DNA of 64,000 nucleotides from Streptomyces parvus (GCF_014648875.1 NZ_BMRY01000001.1:975304-1039303); one strand, 5' to 3'; positions 26,133 through 34,534 are shown, counted from the first letter of the stretch. The notes: a model not told the origin generated them from the letters alone. A program made the numbers and translations.

Positions 26133-26600
26133 ATGACGGAGACACCTGCACAGCCACTGTCCTGGAAGCTCGTGATCGACAGCGCCGACCCGCACGCGCA
26201 GGCCGGATTCTGGGCACAGGCCCTGGGGTACGTCGTCGAGGACAACAGCCCGCTGGTCGAACAGCTGCTCACGGCCGGAGCCGTGCCCGAGGCCATCACG
26301 ACCCACGCCCACGGCCGCCGCGCCTGGCTCGACCTGGCGGCGGCCCGACACCCGGACGATCCGTACGACGAGGTCAGCGGTACGGGGCAGGGGCGGCGGC
26401 TACTGTTCCAGCGGGTGCCGGAGCCGAAGACGGTGAAGAACCGGCTCCACATCGACGTGCACTCCGCCCCGGGCCGGCGCGACGCGGAGGCGGAACGGCT
26501 GACGGCGCTGGGCGCGCGGGCGCTGCGCACGGTCGACGAGCAGGGCGGGAGCTGGATCGTCATGACGGACCCGGAGGGCAACGAGTTCTGTCTCAACTGA
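26133..26600 (+). CDS. VOC-superfamily (glyoxalase-like) protein
   Basis: 155 residues with two beta-alpha-beta-beta-beta modules. LSWKLVIDSADPHAQAGFWA begins the first module, and NRLHIDVHSAPGRRDAE and WIVMTDPEGNEFCLN belong to the second. The closing DPEGNEFC is diagnostic of the glyoxalase/bleomycin-resistance fold. Candidate metal ligands are His in LHIDVH and Glu in GNEF. Such proteins may bind or isomerise electrophiles. Divergent from the CGNR regulator, which probably controls it. Confidence 0.88.
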   Translation: MTETPAQPLSWKLVIDSADPHAQAGFWAQALGYVVEDNSPLVEQLLTAGAVPEAITTHAHGRRAWLDLAAARHPDDPYDEVSGTGQGRRLLFQRVPEPKTVKNRLHIDVHSAPGRRDAEAERLTALGARALRTVDEQGGSWIVMTDPEGNEFCLN

Positions 26601-26603
26601 ACC

Positions 26604-26640
26604 CCGGGGGCCGTCGCCGAACTACCGGCGCAGCCCCCGG
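26604..26640. terminator. Bidirectional hairpin between convergent genes
   Basis: CCGGGGGC (26604-26611) pairs with GCCCCCGG (26633-26640) across 21 bases. It fills the gap between the VOC gene and the minus-strand membrane-protein gene, whose stop codon begins at 26641. Confidence 0.6.
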
Positions 26641-27744
26641 TCACCCCTGCTCGCAGCTGCGGCAGACGCCGCGGCGGCGCAGGTAGTACAGATAGGTGGC
26701 GGCACCCAGCGCGGCGCCCCACACCACCCAGAGGATCGCGGGCCCCGTGATACCCCACGAGGCGGCCTCGAAGCCGCGCACCGCCATCAGACCGCCCGGA
26801 ATGAGCACCGCCGCCACCAGCCCGGCCGGGACGACGGCGGTCGCCGGATGGATCGTCCGCCCCTTCTTCCACCACACCCAGCGCGGCCACACCTCGCCCC
26901 ACCCGGCGATCAGCCCGTGCGTCAGCAGGCTGCCCAGGGTCGACACCACCCCCAGCGCGAGCCCGATCTCCAGCATGTTCGGCGTGTCCCGCATCTCCTT
27001 CAGGAACGCGTCCGTGATGCCGAGCGGCACGTCGAAGTACCAGGCGATGCGGGTGATGTCGTACGGGAGGGTCGACAGCACGGCCAGCCAGACCGCCCGG
27101 CGCCCCCAGACGCGCAGCCTGACAGGGTCCGTCCGCCGCCCCGATCCGCGCGGGGCCCGGCCGCAGTGGACGCACCGCCCGCTGGTGCGCCGCTGGTACG
27201 CGAGCGTCGCGGCGACCCACAGCAGCCCGCCGACGAAGACGATCATCAGGTTCCCGCGATGCCAGTACAGGATGTCGCCCATGTCCTGAGGCCCCGGCAC
27301 CCCGGTGAAGGCGAACACGAGCAGTACCGGCGAGAACGCCAGCAGGCCGAGCAGCGAGTAGTCGGGGATCAGGAGGGCCAGGGAGATGCCCGCCACCCAC
27401 CCGTAGCCGAGCAGGACTTCGCGGACCCGGCCGGTACCGAGCCGCTTCAGCATCATCACCCCGGCGACCACGCCGAGGGCACAGAACGCGGCCAGCGCCG
27501 GGGCAACCGCCTCGGCCCGGCTCGGCTCCAGGATCGACCCCGACGAACGGTCCTCGTGAACCCGCCCGAAGGGGTAACCGTCGCCGCCGAGGGCCCAGTA
27601 CAGCGCCGCGGTCCCGTAGAGCACCGACCACACGACCGCCAGACGCACGGCCAGGTCAGGCCACCGGGACCACCAGCGCCGACGGCGGGGCACAGTCTCC
27701 GGGGAGCCGTCACCGGCAGGCGTTTCGGTGGCCGTGTTCGGCAT
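26641..27744 (-). CDS. Multi-pass membrane protein of unknown function (paralogue of 35721-36809)
   Basis: 367 residues with about eight hydrophobic segments after a basic N-terminus. Two CxxC pairs face the same side: CVHCG near the middle and CRSCEQG at the very end, possibly a zinc or redox site. LPYDITRIAWYFDVPLGIT and GWGEVWPRWVWWKKGRTIHP align loosely with LPYAAMKTYWASGGTF and PWGQVFPRWTPFLRGRRVPR of the protein at 35721-36809. I know no function for the family. No signal peptide or catalytic motif is visible. Confidence 0.75.
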   Translation of the reverse strand: MPNTATETPAGDGSPETVPRRRRWWSRWPDLAVRLAVVWSVLYGTAALYWALGGDGYPFGRVHEDRSSGSILEPSRAEAVAPALAAFCALGVVAGVMMLKRLGTGRVREVLLGYGWVAGISLALLIPDYSLLGLLAFSPVLLVFAFTGVPGPQDMGDILYWHRGNLMIVFVGGLLWVAATLAYQRRTSGRCVHCGRAPRGSGRRTDPVRLRVWGRRAVWLAVLSTLPYDITRIAWYFDVPLGITDAFLKEMRDTPNMLEIGLALGVVSTLGSLLTHGLIAGWGEVWPRWVWWKKGRTIHPATAVVPAGLVAAVLIPGGLMAVRGFEAASWGITGPAILWVVWGAALGAATYLYYLRRRGVCRSCEQG

Positions 27745-27896
27745 GACGGACTGCTCCCTCCGACACGCTGTTCGAATCCCGCGGGGACGACGGCGCCCCG
27801 CCCGCCCGGAGGCGGACAGGGAACCGTCGGAACAAGGTCACTGATCAGGGGCGGGAACCGATCAGCAGTTACCGATCAAGGACAGACGGAATCCGA

Positions 27897-28247
27897 TCAG
27901 CAGGTGACAAGGCCCTGGAACTTCCAGCTAGTCCCCATGATCGGCTTGTCCCTGGAGAACTCCGCCTTCTCGCCGGGCTGGAGCTCGTAACAGCCGGGCG
28001 CCGGGTCCATCTCGAGGTTCCAGGTCGGCGTGACCCGCTGCGTGGTCGCGCAGTTGTTGGTCATCCAGACGGTCACGTACCGGAAGAAGACGACCGCCCC
28101 GGCCCCCTCGACACAACTCGGCGCGGGGGCCGCCGCTAACGCGGGGGCGGCCGGTGCGGGGGCACCGGCCGCATGGGCCTGGCCGACGCCGAGCACGGCC
28201 GTGCCCGCCAGGGCCACCGCGGCAATCCCTGAAGCGAATTTACGCAC
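27897..28247 (-). CDS. Small secreted four-cysteine protein, tendamistat-like
   Basis: 116 residues. A signal peptide (VRKFASGIAAVALAGTAVLG then GQAHA) precedes a mature domain of about 90 residues with four cysteines. Their spacing (21, 20 and 30 residues) is close to that of the Streptomyces alpha-amylase inhibitor tendamistat (about 16, 18, 28), and APAPSCV and CYELQPGE resemble its PAPSCV and CYAVAPGQ. The inhibitory WRY triplet appears as FRY. Many other small secreted Streptomyces proteins share this four-cysteine beta-sandwich, so inhibition is only a possibility. GTG 28247 follows GGGATGAG. Confidence 0.7.
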   Translation of the reverse strand: MRKFASGIAAVALAGTAVLGVGQAHAAGAPAPAAPALAAAPAPSCVEGAGAVVFFRYVTVWMTNNCATTQRVTPTWNLEMDPAPGCYELQPGEKAEFSRDKPIMGTSWKFQGLVTC

Positions 28248-28408
28248 GTTCTCATCCCATCTGTTTACGGACAATCCTCTCGCCGCCACCCTTGCCGAGG
28301 CATCCGGGCCTCTCAACGCTGGATCAGGAAATTCGAAGACGCGCCCCTCGCCCGCCTCACCCCAGCCCTCTCGCTTGCCCTCAACCGAGCTTGAGGTCCT
28401 ACGGTCGC

Positions 28409-28435
28409 CGTAAGGCCCGTAAGGCCCGTAAGGCC
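28409..28435. repeat. 9-bp repeat CGTAAGGCC x3
   Basis: Three exact tandem units begin at 28409, 28418 and 28427, about 50 bases upstream of the MarR-like gene. The rest of the 237-bp gap back to the secreted-protein gene (28248-28484) shows no clear signal. Confidence 0.7.
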
Positions 28436-28484
28436 ACCCCGGCCATCACGTCCCGGCCGTCACGCCACCGAGGGAGCATCCGTC

Positions 28485-28952
28485 ATGCCCGATCAGCAGC
28501 TCAGCGACGCCGAACTCGCCGCGCAGCCCGCCGCCTACTGGACCGGGGTCGCCTACGAGGCGCTGATCGCGTACACCCGGGAGCGGCAGGCCGAGAAGGG
28601 GTACACCCAGCCCCAGTTCTGGCTGCTGCGCAATCTGTCGGCCGCCGACATCTCACCCGACGGCTCGGGGATGACCCTCCCCGAGCTTCAGCGGGCCATG
28701 GCCTCGTACCTCCGGCCCGAGGACGACCTCGCGGTCGAGGCCGAGGCGCTCGTACGAAAGGGCCGGCTGCGGCGGGACGCGGACCACCGGCTGTGGATCA
28801 CGGAGGAGGGGGAGCAGGCGCGCCTCGACCTCAAGCGCAACTCCCCCGCGATCCGTGCCGCGCTCCACGAGGGGATCCCCGACGCGGACTACGTCACCAC
28901 CGTGAAGGTGCTGCGGCAGCTGGTGCGTAACGCCGGCGGGACCGCCGCCTGA
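28485..28952 (+). CDS. MarR-like winged-helix regulator
   Basis: 155 residues. A helical N-terminus (AYWTGVAYEALIAYTRERQA) leads to a winged helix-turn-helix, with MTLPELQRAMASYLRPEDDL as the recognition region and RRDADHRLWITEEGE as the wing. The C-terminal helices (GIPDADYVTTVKVLRQLVRN) make the dimer. ATG 28485 follows GAGGGAG. It is divergent from the secreted protein gene and 63 bases before a HAD phosphatase gene. Ligand and targets unknown. Confidence 0.85.
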   Translation: MPDQQLSDAELAAQPAAYWTGVAYEALIAYTRERQAEKGYTQPQFWLLRNLSAADISPDGSGMTLPELQRAMASYLRPEDDLAVEAEALVRKGRLRRDADHRLWITEEGEQARLDLKRNSPAIRAALHEGIPDADYVTTVKVLRQLVRNAGGTAA

Positions 28953-29015
28953 GAGCCCCTGTATCCGGTCCCCCTCGCGGGCAAGCGGCCGTTCGGGGCC
29001 TTCTAGGCTGGGGCC

Positions 29016-29834
29016 ATGCCCACGCCCCCCGCATACACCCTCGTCGCCACGGATCTGGACGGCACCCTGCTGCGCCCCGACGACACCGTCAGCCCCCGGT
29101 CCCGTGCCGCGCTCGGTCTCGCCGCCGCCGCGGGCGCCCGGCATCTGATCGTGACCGGGCGCCCCGTCCCCGGGATACGGGCGCTGCTCGCGGACCTTGC
29201 GTACACCGGGCTCGTCGTCTGCGGGCAGGGCACCCAGCTCTACGACGCGGACGCCGGGCAGCTGCTGCGCTCCGTCACCCTGGACCGCGAGGCCGCCGAC
29301 ACGGCGCTCGGCAAGATCGAGGCCGAGGTCGGGAGCGTGTTCGCCGCCGTGGACCAGGACGGCGCGGCCGGGGTGACCCTGATCGAGGCCGGCTACCGGA
29401 TGCCGAATCAGACACTGCCCGCCCAACGCGTCGGCTCGCGCCAGGAGTTGTGGGAGCGGCCCGTGATCAAGGTGCTGATACGCCACCCGGATCTGGGCGA
29501 CGACGCGTTGGCCGCGGCCGCGCGCGGGGCCGTGGGCGATCTGGCCACGGTGACCATGGCGGGGCCCGGCACGGTGGAGCTGGCTCCGCGCGGGGTGGAC
29601 AAGGGCACGGGTCTCGCGGCGGCCGCCGAGCTGCTCGGCATCGGCGCCGAGCGGACCGTCGCGTTCGGCGACATGCCCAACGACCTGCCCATGTTCGCCG
29701 GTTCGGGCCTCCGGGTGGCCATGGGCAACGCCCATCCGGAGCTGCGCGCGGCAGCCGACGAGGTGACCCTGACGAACGCGGGGGACGGCGTCGCGGTGGT
29801 CCTGGAGCGGCTGTTCGGCGCCAGCCACGTCTAG
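29016..29834 (+). CDS. HAD-superfamily (Cof-type) hydrolase
   Basis: 272 residues. Motif I DLDGTLLRPDD, motif II VTGRP, the lysine in KVLIRHPD, and motif IV FGDMPNDLPMF are all present. A Cof-type cap domain lies between. Such enzymes dephosphorylate sugar phosphates, nucleotides or FMN; specificity cannot be told. It follows the MarR-like gene by 63 bases. A perfect DasR-type palindrome lies 22-33 bases after its stop codon. Confidence 0.9.
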   Translation: MPTPPAYTLVATDLDGTLLRPDDTVSPRSRAALGLAAAAGARHLIVTGRPVPGIRALLADLAYTGLVVCGQGTQLYDADAGQLLRSVTLDREAADTALGKIEAEVGSVFAAVDQDGAAGVTLIEAGYRMPNQTLPAQRVGSRQELWERPVIKVLIRHPDLGDDALAAAARGAVGDLATVTMAGPGTVELAPRGVDKGTGLAAAAELLGIGAERTVAFGDMPNDLPMFAGSGLRVAMGNAHPELRAAADEVTLTNAGDGVAVVLERLFGASHV

Positions 29835-29855
29835 ACCCCGCCCCGGACCCTGGTT

Positions 29856-29867
29856 TGGTCTAGACCA
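29856..29867. promoter_or_regulatory. DasR-type operator (dre) upstream of a secreted RTX-type protein gene
   Basis: TGGTCTAGACCA is a perfect palindrome and the exact core of the published DasR-responsive element; the perfect dyad extends to 14 bp (29855-29868). DasR is the GntR-family regulator of N-acetylglucosamine and chitin use in Streptomyces. It lies 128 bases upstream of the next start codon and about 55 bases before a TTGACA hexamer at 29921. That DasR binds here is inference from the motif. Confidence 0.65.
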
Positions 29868-29920
29868 AGGCGGGTAGGCTGCGTTCGCCCGCGTGGCGAC
29901 CCCACCGCCACGCGCGGCGC

Positions 29921-29926
29921 TTGACA
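29921..29926 (+). promoter_or_regulatory. Candidate -35 element of the RTX-type gene
   Basis: A perfect TTGACA lies 69 bases before the GTG start. No good TANNNT is found 16-19 bases downstream (the stretch is TCTTCC), so the promoter is incomplete or uses another sigma factor. Confidence 0.3.
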
Positions 29927-29994
29927 TGCCCCTGCCCTCCTCCTCTTCCGTAAAGGCAGGCGGGCGGGCCCCACGGACCCACCGAGGAGTTGTC

Positions 29995-30759
29995 GTGAAG
30001 CGCAAGAGGATGTCGGCCGTCGTGACCCTGCTCGCCACCGGCCTCGCCGTGTCCCCGGCCGTCGCGGCCCCCACCGCCGCCGAGGGCAAGGCCCGCGTCG
30101 GCGCCGACTGGGCGAAGCAGTCGATCACCTTCACCGCCGCCCCGGGGCAGCTCAACGACCTCCACGTGGTCCCGATGGACCAGGGCGACGGGGTCCGGCG
30201 GATCGGCTTCCGGGAGTCGGTTCCCCTCCAGCCCGGCGACCACTGCACGTACCTGGAGCCGGGCGTGGAGACGTACGTCGTCTGCGAACTGCCCACCGAC
30301 AGCGCCCGGCCTGACCGGATCGACGTCTTCCTCGGCGACGGCGACGACGAGATCGCCACCAGCGACCCCGGTGTCGCCACCGTCAGCGGCGGCCCCGGCG
30401 ACGACATGCTGCACGCCCACACCGCGCACACCGTGCGGGGCGACGCGGGCGACGACATGGTCATGGGGCGCGTCGTCCTCGACGGCGGCGACGGCATGGA
30501 CCACCTGATGGCCGTCGACGGCGACCAGTTCCTGTGGGGCGGCCGGGGCGACGACATGATCGAGGCGTACGACGGCAAGGACGTCGTGTACGCGGGCCCG
30601 GGCGACGACCACGTCATGGGCGGGGACGGCAACGACATCCTCCTCGGCGGCTCCGGCGACGACATGCTGCACGGTGAGGCGGGCGACGACGTGATCGTCG
30701 GCGGCTCCGGGAAGGACACGGTCGAGGGCGGCCCGGGCCGGAACATCACGCTCCCCTGA
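29995..30759 (+). CDS. Secreted RTX-type calcium-binding repeat protein
   Basis: 254 residues. GTG 29995 follows GAGGAG at good spacing. The signal peptide is [20 protein letters not shown] up to PAVAAP. After a unique domain with one cysteine pair ([18 protein letters not shown]), residues about 110-250 carry repeated GGxGxDxhx nonapeptides ([46 protein letters not shown]), the calcium-binding parallel beta-roll. No protease or lipase domain is attached. Secretion here is Sec-type, unlike the type I route of Gram-negative RTX toxins. A DasR-type site upstream suggests expression tied to aminosugar supply. Confidence 0.88.
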   Translation: MKRKRMSAVVTLLATGLAVSPAVAAPTAAEGKARVGADWAKQSITFTAAPGQLNDLHVVPMDQGDGVRRIGFRESVPLQPGDHCTYLEPGVETYVVCELPTDSARPDRIDVFLGDGDDEIATSDPGVATVSGGPGDDMLHAHTAHTVRGDAGDDMVMGRVVLDGGDGMDHLMAVDGDQFLWGGRGDDMIEAYDGKDVVYAGPGDDHVMGGDGNDILLGGSGDDMLHGEAGDDVIVGGSGKDTVEGGPGRNITLP

Positions 30760-30798
30760 GCAGGCCCAGAAGCGGCCCACGGAGCAGCCCCAGGAGCG

Positions 30799-30834
30799 GC
30801 CCCGGGGGCAGCCCCGGGGGCAGCCCCGGGGGCA
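30799..30834. repeat. 12-bp repeat x3, self-complementary, between convergent genes
   Basis: GCCCCGGGGGCA occurs three times in tandem (30799, 30811, 30823). Each unit can fold on itself (GCCCC/GGGGC). It ends four bases before the stop codon of the DUF1838 gene and may terminate both convergent transcripts. Confidence 0.7.
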
Positions 30835-30838
30835 GCCC

Positions 30839-31588
30839 CTACCCCTGCGGCGGGTGGAGCTTGCGGAAGTAGGTCCAGCTCGTCTCGTTCGGCTCGCTCC
30901 ACCGCTCCGGGGCGTGCGCGAACTCCGGGTGGCGTTCGGCGATGTAGGCCCGGGTGCGTTCGGGGACCTCGGTGTACGCGCCGAGCTTGCGGCCCCGGCA
31001 GTGGAAGGTGAGACCCCCGGGCCGCTGCCCCCGGGCCATCCACGGCAGCCACGGGGACATCCGGCTCCGCGACATCGTGGCCGGAACGCTGGGGGCCGGG
31101 CCCGCCAGGTCGGCGCGGTCCGCGAAGAACTGGAAGAGCTCCAGGGCCTTGTAGGTGTCCCCAGCCGAGTGCTCGGGGTACTGGGCCACCGGTAGCGGCG
31201 ACGGGTAGGCGAGCGGGATCTCCAGGCTGAAGCAGACCTGCTCCCCGAGGTCGGTCGTCGGGATCGGGAAGGGACGCCACTTCTGGTTGGCCGGGTCGTT
31301 CCAGACGTGCACCACCGGCAGGTCCTGCCAGGTCTCCAGGATCTCCCGGCTGACGGGATCCAAATAGAACGCGGCTTCACGGGTGAGCAGTTGGTACGCG
31401 TCCGGCCCGGCGTCCGCGTCCTCGACGAGGCGGGCGACGTTGAGGCCCTCGAAGCCGAAGATCCGCTGGTAGGGCTCGTCGGGGGCCCAGGAGTAGACGT
31501 CTCCGGACCACCAGTACGTGACCTCCTCACCGTCGAGGGAGGCGCGGGTGCGGGCGAAGGAGCGGAGCAGTTCCGCGGGGGTCGTCAT
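30839..31588 (-). CDS. DUF1838-family protein
   Basis: 249 residues with no signal peptide or membrane segment. Features such as GFEGLNVARLVEDADAGPDA, REILETWQDLPVVHVWNDP and PWLPWMARGQRPGGLTFHCR, and an aromatic C-terminus (NETSWTYFRKLHP), fit the DUF1838 family. Its function is unknown, though members often occur near oxidoreductases. ATG 31588 is taken over the adjacent 31597. Upstream, 49 bases separate it from the SpoIIE-like gene on the same strand. Confidence 0.8.
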   Translation of the reverse strand: MTTPAELLRSFARTRASLDGEEVTYWWSGDVYSWAPDEPYQRIFGFEGLNVARLVEDADAGPDAYQLLTREAAFYLDPVSREILETWQDLPVVHVWNDPANQKWRPFPIPTTDLGEQVCFSLEIPLAYPSPLPVAQYPEHSAGDTYKALELFQFFADRADLAGPAPSVPATMSRSRMSPWLPWMARGQRPGGLTFHCRGRKLGAYTEVPERTRAYIAERHPEFAHAPERWSEPNETSWTYFRKLHPPQG

Positions 31589-31637
31589 GAGGACCATGCT
31601 GCGCGATCGGCGGGCGGGGCGGGCGCGGTGGCGCGAT

Positions 31638-33815
31638 TCACCCCGCAGGAGCCGCCGGAGCCGCCGAGGTCGCCGAGGCCGCCGAGGCCGCCGAGGCCGC
31701 CGGATCGTCCGGCAGCTCCTGCTCGGTCCACAGCACCTTGCCGTCCGGTCCGTGGCGCGCTCCCCAGTGGGAGGCGAGGCGGGAGACGATGAACAGGCCC
31801 CGGCCGCCCTCGTCGACCGTCCGGGCGTGCCGCAGGTGCGGGGCGGCCGTGGAGCCGTCGTGGACCTCGCAGGTGAGCGTGGAGTCCAGCAGGAGGCGCA
31901 GCCGCAGCGGCGGGGTGCCGTAGCGGACCGCGTTGGTGACGAGCTCGCTGACGATCAGCTCGGTCGCGTCCACGGTGTCCTCGTCCAGGCCCCAGCCCTG
32001 GAGCCGGTCGCGGACGAGGACCCTGGCGGTGGCGGGCGTCGTGGCCTCGTCGGCGAGGTCCCAGGTGGCGACGAGGTGGTCGGAGACCGTACTCGTACGG
32101 GCCAGGAGCAGGGCGGCGCCGGCGGCCCGGGTGTCGTCCGGCAGCGCGTACACGATGTCGTCGCCGAGCTGCTGGAGGCTGCGGTCCGTCCGGGCGAGGG
32201 CCCGCGTGATGCGTTCGGGGGCGCGGTCGCCGGAGAGCAGTTCGGCCGTGCAGAACGCGAGGAGGCTGCCCTCCTCCAGGGTGACGGTGGCCGGGGCGAA
32301 GAGGGCGCTGTCGGTGGAGAACAGCCCGGGCCCCTCCGGTACGTCGAGGGCGACCGCCCGTCCGTCGGGGCCGACGATCAGCGGCGCGGGGTGCCCGGCG
32401 CGGGCGACGGTGCAGGTGCGGGTGAACGGGTCGTACACGCCGTAGACGCAGCCCGCGCTGAGGGGTTCGCCGTGGAGGCCGTCGGCGGGCGGCAGGGAGG
32501 CGCGTTCGTGGGCGAGGCGGTCGGCGGTGTCCTTGAGCCGGGCGAGGACTTCCTCCGGCTCCAGGTCGAGGCCCGCCAGCGCCTGGATGACCGTACGCAA
32601 CTGGCCCATGGCGATGGCCGACTGGAGGCCCTCGCCCGCGACGCCGCCGACGACGAGCGCGGTACGGGCGCCGGACAGGGCGATGGTGTCGAACCAGCAG
32701 CCGCTGTCCCGGCCGGGCAGCAGGACGTGCGCGGTGTCGACGGCGGCCTGCCGACGCTCGGCCTGCGGGAGCAGCCTCCGCTGGACGGTGGAGGCGATGA
32801 CGTGCTCGCGCTCGTAGCGGCGGGCGTTGTCGATGGCGAGGGCGGCGCGGGTGGCCGCCGTGACGGCAAGGGAGACGTCGTTCTCGTCGAAGGGTTCGGA
32901 CGCCCGGCAACGGTAGAGGCTGACCAGCCCGAGGACGGCTCCCCGCAGCGTGAGAGGCACGACGATCAGGGAGTGCGCGCCGGTCTCCGCGACGGCGCGC
33001 GCCCCGTCCGGGTCGGTGCCGAGCCACGGGGTGTCGGGCCCGAGCGGGACGAGCCGGGCCCGCAGGTCGGCGGCGGCGAGCGCGTAGGGCGTACGGACGG
33101 GGAGGTGACGGGTGCTGCCCGCCGCCCGTCCCCGGGCGCCGCTCCCGCCCTCCACCGCCTCCCGGACGGAGTCGCACCGGCCGCTCGCGGCACGGCGTAA
33201 CGGGGTTCCGGGCGGCATCGGGCCCACCGGCGGCTCGGCGCCGCGCAGGACGTCGTCCACCACCTCCACCACGGCGAGGTCGGCGAATCCGGGTGTCAGG
33301 GCGTCGGCGAAGTCACGGCAGGTGGTGGCGGTGTCGAGGGACCCGCCGACCGCGTCCCGCACGGCGGCGAGCGCGGCCTCCCTCGCCCGGGCCCGTTCCC
33401 GCTCGGTGACATCCTCCACCGCGACCATGAGCCCGAGGGCGGGGGCGTCGTGGCCGCCCGGGCCGTGCAGGCGGTACAGGGAGGTCAGGAACTGCCGGTC
33501 GCCGGGGATCCGTCGCAGCCGGCCCCGCACGAGGTGGTCGCGCACCGGGCCCTCACCGGCCAGCACCCGCTTCATGAGCTGCTCGGTGCCGTCCGGGTCG
33601 TCGAGCCGGAAGACCTCGTTGACCGGGAGGCCGGCGTACTCCCCGGTGTCCACGCCCTCGACGAGGGAGTTGGCACGAACGAGTCTGAGCTGGGGGTCGA
33701 GGACGGCGAGGCCGACGGCGGACTGGGAGAACAGGGCCGCGAGCAGCGCCTCGTCGAACCCGCCGTCCTTCCTCGCGGCCCGCCCGGGCCCGGCCGGGGT
33801 CTCGCTGTCCGCCAC
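31638..33815 (-). CDS. SpoIIE-family PAS-GAF-PP2C-HATPase regulator with degenerate phosphatase site
   Basis: 725 residues. The order is PAS (about 20-140), GAF (about 165-335), SpoIIE-type PP2C (about 345-575), then an RsbW-like HATPase domain (about 590-700). The ATPase N-box ELVTNAVRYG and G-boxes EVHDGS and DEGGRGLFIV are intact. In the PP2C domain, metal-binding aspartates of GGDWYD, GDVxGHG, TDGL and ADDVAL are replaced: SGCWFD, GGVAGEG, TAEL and AAGAAL. Family members reset anti-anti-sigma factors; this one probably cannot dephosphorylate but may still act as an anti-sigma kinase or sensor. GTG 33815 follows GGAGGG. The tail is an alanine-serine repeat. Confidence 0.9.
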   Translation of the reverse strand: MADSETPAGPGRAARKDGGFDEALLAALFSQSAVGLAVLDPQLRLVRANSLVEGVDTGEYAGLPVNEVFRLDDPDGTEQLMKRVLAGEGPVRDHLVRGRLRRIPGDRQFLTSLYRLHGPGGHDAPALGLMVAVEDVTERERARAREAALAAVRDAVGGSLDTATTCRDFADALTPGFADLAVVEVVDDVLRGAEPPVGPMPPGTPLRRAASGRCDSVREAVEGGSGARGRAAGSTRHLPVRTPYALAAADLRARLVPLGPDTPWLGTDPDGARAVAETGAHSLIVVPLTLRGAVLGLVSLYRCRASEPFDENDVSLAVTAATRAALAIDNARRYEREHVIASTVQRRLLPQAERRQAAVDTAHVLLPGRDSGCWFDTIALSGARTALVVGGVAGEGLQSAIAMGQLRTVIQALAGLDLEPEEVLARLKDTADRLAHERASLPPADGLHGEPLSAGCVYGVYDPFTRTCTVARAGHPAPLIVGPDGRAVALDVPEGPGLFSTDSALFAPATVTLEEGSLLAFCTAELLSGDRAPERITRALARTDRSLQQLGDDIVYALPDDTRAAGAALLLARTSTVSDHLVATWDLADEATTPATARVLVRDRLQGWGLDEDTVDATELIVSELVTNAVRYGTPPLRLRLLLDSTLTCEVHDGSTAAPHLRHARTVDEGGRGLFIVSRLASHWGARHGPDGKVLWTEQELPDDPAASAASAASATSAAPAAPAG

Positions 33816-33913
33816 GGATCCACCCGCCCTCCGGCTCCGGCGCGCCGGAGGATCGGTTCCGGCCCGCACCGGACCAGCATCACTCGCCGCACGGGACCCG
33901 GCCACCGGTGGGC

Positions 33914-34000
33914 GGCAGGGGTGTGACGGTGGTGGTGCCGGGGGCAGGGGTGTGACGGTGGTGGTGCCGGGGACAGCGGTGCGACGGCACAGGTGCCGGG
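33914..34000. repeat. 29-bp tandem repeat x3
   Basis: Two exact 29-bp units (33914-33942, 33943-33971) and a degenerate third (33972-34000) lie between the SpoIIE-like gene start and the cupin stop. The unit is not a multiple of three, so the array is non-coding. It occupies the likely promoter region of the SpoIIE-like gene. Confidence 0.8.
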
Positions 34001-34010
34001 GCAGCGGGGG

Positions 34011-34310
34011 TCAGCCCCGTTCCAGGATGACCAGGGTGCCCCGGCTGCCGGGCCGTACCGCGTGGCCGGCACCCGCGCCCACCACGTACATCTCACCCGG
34101 CCCGACCGTCACCTCGTGCCCGTCCACGGACAGTTCGAGGCGGCCGTCGAGCACCAGCAGGACCTCGGCCTCGTCGTGCCGCTCCTCCTCGACCGGCAGC
34201 GCGTCCATGCGCAGGACCCGCACCGAGGCCGTCCCCACCCGGGCGAGAGCCGTCGAACTCCACGCCCGGGGAAGGGCGGACGCCGCTTCCGACACCTTGA
34301 TCACGCTCAT
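34011..34310 (-). CDS. Small single-domain cupin
   Basis: 99 residues, one cupin_2 barrel. Metal-ligand candidates are His, Asp and Glu of RHDEAEVLLVLDG and the His of GAGAGHAVRPG. ATG 34310 follows GAGAGGTG. Such small cupins can be dioxygenases, isomerases or sensors; no substrate clue is present. It lies about 200 bases upstream of the SpoIIE-like gene on the same strand and is divergent from the Ser/Thr kinase gene. Confidence 0.85.
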   Translation of the reverse strand: MSVIKVSEAASALPRAWSSTALARVGTASVRVLRMDALPVEEERHDEAEVLLVLDGRLELSVDGHEVTVGPGEMYVVGAGAGHAVRPGSRGTLVILERG

Positions 34311-34534
34311 CGCACACACCTCTCGGCGGGCTCCACCGGGTGTGCCGGAAGGGCCCGCGCCTCTGAAGGGAAGGGATGCGAGGACGCTATCCGGGGCGGG
34401 GAGGCGGTTGGTCGACCGTTCGGCAAAGACTTCCGCCGGGCCTCCCAGGGCTCCCCCGGCGGCCTCCTCGGGGCCTCCCCCCTGCGGCCCCCGGGCCTGC
34501 GTCATACTGATCCGCCGGAGCACAGGGGGGCGGC

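Noticed and set aside
28653..31280. Large minus-strand reading frame (875 codons) over the HAD and RTX-type genes
   Set aside because: Shadow of plus-strand genes; its GAAPGAAP stretch comes from the 12-bp repeat, and the true minus-strand gene in the region is DUF1838 in another frame.
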